Source of the DNA: an uncultured Alphaproteobacteria bacterium
Lineage (GTDB): Bacteria > Pseudomonadota > Alphaproteobacteria > HIMB59 > GCA-002718135
Reading direction: 5' to 3'
Length of the DNA: 47,951 bases
Assembly: GCA_902635455.1 (NCBI GenBank)
Contig: CACPNW010000008.1
Coordinates: 1-47,951, forward strand
Position numbers and translations under genes: made by a program. The first letter of the stretch is position 1; each line of letters opens with the position of its first letter. Below, one piece after another: positions 43,313 to 47,951 of this stretch. The notes beneath the pieces are model-generated. The model saw only the letters and a program-made list of their open reading frames with translations, was not told the DNA's origin and made no database searches.

Positions 43313-44406
43313 TTAATAACTTTTTCTGTATCTTTATCAAATATATGAATTTTATTTAAGTTAATTGAAAATTCAATTTTTTGTCCAATTTTAATTTCTC
43401 TTTGATTATACATTCTACTAATAATTTCTTTGTTATTTAATTTTATAAATATCTGGGTTTCAGTGCCTAAGGGCTCAACAAGATCTATGTTTTTTTCAAA
43501 ATTCCAAATATTTTCAGATGAGTTAGATGATATTGTAGGAGTAATATCTTCGGGTCTAATACCTATTATTACATTTTCTTTCTTAGACAAATAATCAAAT
43601 TTAGATTCTGGACAAGGCATTAAAATATTTTCATCTAGTTCAAAAAATAATTTTGCATCTTTTTTGATAATATTTGCAGTTAAAATATTCATAGGTGGAC
43701 TTCCAATAAAAGTTGCAACAAAAACATTAACCGGATTATTAAAAACATCAATTGGGCTGCCTATCTGTTCAATATAGCCATCTTTCATAATAATAATTCT
43801 ATCTGCTAACGTCATTGCCTCAACTTGATCATGTGTTACGTAAACTATCGTTGTTTGTAATTTTTGATGAAGTTTTTTAATTTCAGTTCTCATTTGTGTT
43901 CTCAACTTTGCATCTAAATTAGATAAAGGCTCATCAAAAAGAAAGGCATCTGGGCGCCTTACTATTGCTCTGCCCATAGCTACTCTTTGTCTTTGGCCGC
44001 CTGAAAGTTGAGAAGGTTTACGTTTTTGTAATTCTTGCAAACCAAGTATTTGAACGGCTTCTTTAACCCTTTCTTCAATTTCCTTTTTATCAACTTTTGC
44101 TATTTTTAGACTAAAGCCTAAATTTTCTTCAACAGTCATATGCGGGTATAAAGCATAATTCTGAAAAACCATTGATACATTTCTATCTTTAGGATCTTTT
44201 TCATTTACCAATTGATCATCAATAAATATTTCACCTCCAGTTATTTCTTCTAAACCAGCAATCATCCTTAAAGTAGTTGATTTTCCACAACCTGATGGGC
44301 CAACTAAAACTAAAAATTCATTATGTGGAATAAATAAATCCATATTTTGTACAGCAATTACGTCACCATATTTTTTTGTAAGATTTTTTAATTCAACATT
44401 TGCCAT
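43309..44406 (-). CDS. CUT1 sugar ABC transporter ATPase (MalK/UgpC type)
   Basis: A 365-residue ATPase. Walker A is GPSGCGKST (residues 36-44), Q-loop VFQNYALYPHMTV, signature LSGGQRQRVAMGRAI and Walker B AFLFDEPLSNLDAKLR; the H-loop His is in VYVTHDQVEAM. A C-terminal OB-type (TOBE) regulatory domain of about 120 residues, with IGIRPEDI, is typical of MalK/UgpC proteins. It is one base from the permease gene upstream and overlaps the aldolase gene downstream. In some bacteria one such ATPase serves several importers; this one is in a full operon. Confidence 0.94.
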   Translation of the reverse strand: MANVELKNLTKKYGDVIAVQNMDLFIPHNEFLVLVGPSGCGKSTTLRMIAGLEEITGGEIFIDDQLVNEKDPKDRNVSMVFQNYALYPHMTVEENLGFSLKIAKVDKKEIEERVKEAVQILGLQELQKRKPSQLSGGQRQRVAMGRAIVRRPDAFLFDEPLSNLDAKLRTQMRTEIKKLHQKLQTTIVYVTHDQVEAMTLADRIIIMKDGYIEQIGSPIDVFNNPVNVFVATFIGSPPMNILTANIIKKDAKLFFELDENILMPCPESKFDYLSKKENVIIGIRPEDITPTISSNSSENIWNFEKNIDLVEPLGTETQIFIKLNNKEIISRMYNQREIKIGQKIEFSINLNKIHIFDKDTEKVIK

Positions 44407-44407
44407 A

Positions 44408-45247
44408 CTATCCTTTCACACCTCCAAATGTCAGTCCAGAAACTAAATGTTTTTGAACTATAAAGGTTAATATTACTGCAGGTACTATCATTACAACTGC
44501 TATAGCACACATACCTGCCCAATTTATTGTAAATTCATCCAAATAGTCCATCATTCCTATAGGCAAAGTTTTAGAATGAACAGTTCTAGTTATAATAGAC
44601 GCTAAAGCATATTCATTCCATGAAAGTAAAAAAGCAAATATTGCTGCTGCTCCGATCCCTGGGCCTGCAAGAGGTAGTTCTACATTCCAAAAAGCTTGTA
44701 ATCTTGTGCAACCATCAGTTCTGGCTACTTCAGACATTTCTTTAGGAATTTGTCTGAAAAATCCATCAGTTAACCATATTGTAAACGGAACATTCATCGC
44801 AACATAAACTAAAATAACGCCAAAAGATGTATTTATAATTCCTATTTTGGCAAATAAAATAAAAAGGGGTAAGCTTAATGAAATACCTGGTACAGCTCTT
44901 GCAAGCATTAATCCCAGAAAAATTTTGTTTTTACCTTTAAAATTAAATCTTGCAAAAGCATATCCTCCCATCATACCAATTGTAATAGCTATAACAGTGC
45001 TTACTGAAGAAATTATTACTGAATTCATTAAATATTTAAATGCAGGTACCGATACGTAACCATTAATACTGAACATTTGTGTAAACTGATGAATTGTCCA
45101 TCTATCTGGTATCCAATTAGCAGGCTTTGCTAATATTTCTGGATTAGGCCGAAAAGCACTAACAAAAATCCAAATTCCCGGCATACAAATTAATATTAGT
45201 AGAAACATTACTAAGAACCAAAAAGATATTTTTTTTATTTGTTTCAT
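44408..45247 (-). CDS. CUT1 sugar ABC transporter permease (MalG type)
   Basis: A 279-residue inner-membrane permease with six membrane segments. The EAA loop that contacts the ATPase reads EVARTDGCTRLQAFWNVELPLAGPG near residue 177, beginning after FFRQIPKEMS. FVSAFRPNPEIL after the first segment is typical of MalG-like subunits. It overlaps the MalF-type gene by one base and precedes the ATPase gene by one, so the importer subunits are translated in series. Confidence 0.93.
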   Translation of the reverse strand: MKQIKKISFWFLVMFLLILICMPGIWIFVSAFRPNPEILAKPANWIPDRWTIHQFTQMFSINGYVSVPAFKYLMNSVIISSVSTVIAITIGMMGGYAFARFNFKGKNKIFLGLMLARAVPGISLSLPLFILFAKIGIINTSFGVILVYVAMNVPFTIWLTDGFFRQIPKEMSEVARTDGCTRLQAFWNVELPLAGPGIGAAAIFAFLLSWNEYALASIITRTVHSKTLPIGMMDYLDEFTINWAGMCAIAVVMIVPAVILTFIVQKHLVSGLTFGGVKG

Positions 45248-46137
45248 TATTGTTGTCCTAATTCTCGTCTTGCTGCTACAAGTTTAGTAAAGAAATAATA
45301 AGTAAAGGCTATTGATAATATTATTGAAACGTAAGACATAGCATTTGCAAAACCCATATTTGCATCTTTATAGCCTATCCTTGCTATCATTGTCCAAAGT
45401 AGCTCTGTTCTCATTGCCGGTCCTCCACCTGTCATAATATGAACGATATCATAAGCTCTTCCAACATCCAGTGATCTGATTGTTAAAGCAATAAATATAA
45501 ATGGCATTAAAAATGGAAGGGTAATATTCTTAAATACTTGCCAGCTATTGCAACCATCCACACGCGCAGCTTCAATAGGATCTCTTGGAATTCCCAAAAG
45601 ACCAGCTAATAACAAAATAGCAAAAATAGATGTGTTTGCCCAAATTTCTGCAATCATAATTGACCCCATTGCAAGGTATTTATCAATTAACCATGGTATT
45701 GCTGACTCATAACCAAATAAATACAAAAAATTGTTAAGCAAACCAATATTATCATTAAAAATATATTTCCATTGGAAACCAACTAAAATCGGTGAAAACA
45801 TCATTGGAAACATCATGATAGTTCTTAAAGTTCTTTGGCCCCATGTAATTTTATTTATTAAAAGGGCTATACCGAGACCAAATAATAACTCAAGATTTAG
45901 TACGACTGCTAAAAATAATATTGTTCTTCCAAAAGCAGCCCAAAATTTTACATTATCAATTAATCGTTCATAATTTCTAAGACCAACAAAATTATAAAGA
46001 CTATCAGGACGTGTTAATTTGTAAGAAGTAAAGCTAGTATAAAAAGAAAATAATAGGGGTATTATTATTACAAAGCCAATTGCTAATATTGAAGGTAGTA
46101 ATAATAAAGCAGGACTGCTAAAAAATTTTCTATTCAT
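45247..46137 (-). CDS. CUT1 sugar ABC transporter permease (MalF type)
   Basis: A 296-residue inner-membrane permease with six membrane segments. It has FYTSFTSYKLTRPDSL after the first segment, GLRNYERLIDN, then the EAA loop EAARVDGCNSWQVFKNITLP near residue 190, and MTGGGPAMRTELL, typical of MalF/UgpA-type subunits. It lacks the large periplasmic loop of E. coli MalF, as is normal outside enterobacteria. It starts directly after the Gfo/Idh gene. Confidence 0.93.
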   Translation of the reverse strand: MNRKFFSSPALLLLPSILAIGFVIIIPLLFSFYTSFTSYKLTRPDSLYNFVGLRNYERLIDNVKFWAAFGRTILFLAVVLNLELLFGLGIALLINKITWGQRTLRTIMMFPMMFSPILVGFQWKYIFNDNIGLLNNFLYLFGYESAIPWLIDKYLAMGSIMIAEIWANTSIFAILLLAGLLGIPRDPIEAARVDGCNSWQVFKNITLPFLMPFIFIALTIRSLDVGRAYDIVHIMTGGGPAMRTELLWTMIARIGYKDANMGFANAMSYVSIILSIAFTYYFFTKLVAARRELGQQ

Positions 46138-47217
46138 TTAATCTGCGTAAGTTATTTTTAATCCTCCTGATTGACTTGATATGCCACAAGAATCAACAAT
46201 AGCCATTGTATCAATAGAGTCATCTATTGATGTAATTAATTTATCGTCTTCACCATTTTTAAATCTTTGCATATTAGCCATTACTCCAATAAAAGCATCA
46301 GGAAACCATTTACCTTTAATATCAAATTTAACCCAATCCGTATTTTCAGTAATGATTTCTAATTCTTCAGGTTCCCCGTTCGGGTAATCCAACAAAAGAC
46401 CTAAAGTCATTTTTGCAGCACCTTTAGTACCTTCCAATCTAATATATGCATCTTGATTTTTTCTTCCAAAAGAGTGACAGTGATTTATTGTCATACAACA
46501 TCTGATTTGATCTCCATAATTAAAAATAGCACTTGTTCTGCAGTCTGCTAATTCATTTACTTTAGGATGTTTTACAGATTGACAATATAAACTTTTAGGA
46601 TTGCCTAAAACTGATCGTATCCAATCAATATAGTGAATTGAGTGCAATGGCACTTCTACGCGATCTAGTGTTTTTAAAAAAGGCCACAATTCCCAAGGGG
46701 TGTGAACATTTACATGAACTTCAAGTTCTACCAATTCTCCCAAAAGATTGTTTTTAATTGCTTCATATACAGGAAGCATAATTGGGCTAAATCTTAATTG
46801 AAAATTCATACTTGCTTTAATGTTTTTTTGATGACAAATTTTTCTAATTTGATTTCCCTCTTCCAAAGACCTACCAAGTGGTTTTTGAAAAATTGCGTAA
46901 ATATTTTCAGGGAGTTTTTCTACAGTTTCTAATAAATTTGCAGGTGGTAGCGCTAAATCGAAAACACAATCTTTGTTTTCAAATGACTCTTCAAGAGAAC
47001 TATAAACTTTATTAATTTCATATTCTTTAGCCAAAGAATTAGCTTTTTCTGTATCTATGTCATATAAACCAGATACACTAAAACCTGCTTTTTTATATGC
47101 TGGAAGATGTGCATCTTTAACTATTCCACCAGTACCTATAATTGTAATTGGGTTTTTTTTACTTGGCATTGGCCAAGTTTGACTCAAATTTTTTATATCT
47201 TCTTCTTGGTTACTCAT
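46138..47217 (-). CDS. Gfo/Idh/MocA-family oxidoreductase
   Basis: A 359-residue NAD(P)-dependent oxidoreductase. The Rossmann motif IIGTGGIVKDAHLPAY begins near residue 26. The family EKP motif reads FQKPLG with Lys112. PLHSIHYIDWIRSVLG holds the His-x3-Asp-like catalytic region. It is distinct from the Gfo/Idh gene at 17887-19035. It stands between the binding-protein and permease genes of the CUT1 importer, so it probably oxidises the imported sugar or sugar acid as the first catabolic step. Substrate unknown. Confidence 0.86.
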   Translation of the reverse strand: MSNQEEDIKNLSQTWPMPSKKNPITIIGTGGIVKDAHLPAYKKAGFSVSGLYDIDTEKANSLAKEYEINKVYSSLEESFENKDCVFDLALPPANLLETVEKLPENIYAIFQKPLGRSLEEGNQIRKICHQKNIKASMNFQLRFSPIMLPVYEAIKNNLLGELVELEVHVNVHTPWELWPFLKTLDRVEVPLHSIHYIDWIRSVLGNPKSLYCQSVKHPKVNELADCRTSAIFNYGDQIRCCMTINHCHSFGRKNQDAYIRLEGTKGAAKMTLGLLLDYPNGEPEELEIITENTDWVKFDIKGKWFPDAFIGVMANMQRFKNGEDDKLITSIDDSIDTMAIVDSCGISSQSGGLKITYAD

Positions 47218-47236
47218 AAAAAAAATAGATTAAATT

Positions 47237-47268
47237 TTAGCTACCCCTTCATTACTAGGGGTAGCTAA
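47237..47268 (-). terminator. Stem-loop after the CUT1 binding-protein gene
   Basis: A perfect 12-bp stem (core AGCTACCCCT / AGGGGTAGCT) with an 8-base loop, 11 bases past the binding-protein stop. On the reverse strand a T-rich stretch follows only after about 12 bases. As with the other two importers it divides the binding-protein gene from the rest of its operon, and probably acts as attenuator or mRNA stabiliser. Confidence 0.72.
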
Positions 47269-47279
47269 TTTAAAGAGGC

Positions 47280-47951
47280 TTAGTAATAACCAGCGTCTTG
47301 CATTAAATAGTCTGTTTCTTTAGCTGCAGCATCTAGTGCTTCCTTAACTGTCTTATCACCCACTATTGCAGCTTGCAATTCAGGGAAAATAATATTTGAA
47401 AAAGGAATCCACTCAGGAATTAGTGGAGGTGTAAATGCGTCTTCTGCCATTGAAGCTTTGAATGTTGAGAAAAGATCACTCATGAACGCATTTCCTTCAG
47501 CATTCATTTCACTTGCAATATCATCCCAAACTCTACTCATAGTTGGAAGTTTTCCTCCTCTAGCTTCATGCATTTGAGCTTCATGGTTAGTTAGTATCCA
47601 AATCAACGAAGCTGCTGCTTCTAGATTTTCATCAGGACAACCATTAAGAATTGAATAAGTATGAGAACCTGACCAGCCCCCTCTTTTTCCTCCTGATCCC
47701 ATTGGAAATCTAACTAGCCCTACATCACCGCCGATTTTTGAGTCAGCGCTATTGAAGTATGCACCCCAACCTCCCCAATCAAGGTTAAGAGCAACTGTTC
47801 CACTAGCAAATCCAAGACCAGTTTCATCCCAAAGATAATTTAAAACACCAGCAGGTACTGCTTGAGCATTGTATAAATCAACAAACCATTGAAGTGCTCT
47901 TTGACCAGCTTCATTGTTAAAAGTTGGTCGCCATTGATCATCAAACAATGC
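47280..47951 (-). CDS. CUT1 sugar ABC transporter binding protein, 3' part
   Basis: The last 223 residues or so of a family 1 solute-binding protein; the 5' part lies beyond the right edge. The frame is open through the last base. The TTG at 47948 that could be read as a start is an internal Leu codon. Visible are RPTFNNEAGQRALQWFVDLY, ALNLDWGGWGAYF, GGKRGGWSGSHTYSILNGCP and ETDYLMQDAGYY at the end. These fit binding proteins for oligosaccharides or polyols in CUT1 systems. Base composition is richer in G+C than its neighbours, like the other binding-protein genes. It is the upstream gene of the operon running left. Confidence 0.9.
   Translation of the reverse strand, partial: ALFDDQWRPTFNNEAGQRALQWFVDLYNAQAVPAGVLNYLWDETGLGFASGTVALNLDWGGWGAYFNSADSKIGGDVGLVRFPMGSGGKRGGWSGSHTYSILNGCPDENLEAAASLIWILTNHEAQMHEARGGKLPTMSRVWDDIASEMNAEGNAFMSDLFSTFKASMAEDAFTPPLIPEWIPFSNIIFPELQAAIVGDKTVKEALDAAAKETDYLMQDAGYY

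Noticed and set aside
47280-47948. TTG at 47948 as the true start of the last gene
   Set aside because: The frame stays open to the window edge and the protein begins in mid-domain with no signal peptide; TTG is an internal Leu.

Overview
The window looks like a piece of a streamlined, AT-rich alphaproteobacterial chromosome. G+C is roughly 30% by eye, spacers are very short (the longest is about 194 bases), many genes overlap, and I see no mobile element, tRNA, rRNA or CRISPR array. Core gene content (ctaG end, waaA, lpxK, xseA, ribF-ileS-lspA-DUF3035) and the wealth of sugar ABC transporters suggest a marine heterotroph of the SAR11/HIMB59 (AEGEAN-169) kind. That placement is inference from content, not from a phylogenetic marker.

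Region 1 (1-13647) is core. It holds the 3' end of ctaG, then a four-gene forward lipid A/Kdo run (DUF374 acyltransferase, waaA, lpxK, LpxL-like acyltransferase), reverse xseA and tadA, forward glutamine-amidotransferase-like hydrolase, rRNA pseudouridine synthase and rsmD, then reverse pgi, a DUF3035 lipoprotein, lspA, ileS and ribF.

Region 2 (13647-24477) is sugar catabolism. xylB-xylA run directly into ribF, so the xylose genes sit at the head of a housekeeping operon. Next come an EamA transporter and a glyoxalase I. A reverse operon follows: a CUT2-type sugar-binding protein, a hairpin, a permease with an unusual ~150-residue insert, a half-size ATPase, a PhyH dioxygenase and a Gfo/Idh oxidoreductase. 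A TIM-barrel sugar isomerase is divergent from it.

Region 3 (24481-33866) reads, in transcription order: IolD-like ThDP enzyme, DUF2291 protein, RbsA-, RbsC- and RbsB-like importer, hairpin, split transketolase (N then C half), and a GlpK-like FGGY kinase. Import, phosphorylation and transketolase cleavage resemble the D-apulose-4-phosphate transketolase route for D-apiose. Myo-inositol or another ketose is possible.

Region 4 (34000-47951) begins with a forward 2-hydroxyacid dehydrogenase and a reverse Rieske-like protein whose two His ligands are both Cys. The rest is almost all reverse strand. A CUT1 importer (binding protein, Gfo/Idh, two permeases, ATPase) leads into an RraA-type aldolase. 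Then come a MaoC protein, a binding-protein homologue with no signal peptide, a class III CoA-transferase, an enolase-superfamily dehydratase, an SDR, an FAH hydrolase and an FMN 2-hydroxyacid oxidase. The last four match the non-phosphorylative 6-deoxy-sugar-acid route (aldonate to 2-keto-3-deoxy acid to 2,4-diketo acid to pyruvate plus L-lactate to pyruvate). The CoA-transferase/MaoC/signal-less binding protein part has no function I can name and is the best candidate for an undescribed pathway.

All three binding-protein genes are followed by a stem-loop. No transcriptional regulator is encoded anywhere in the window.
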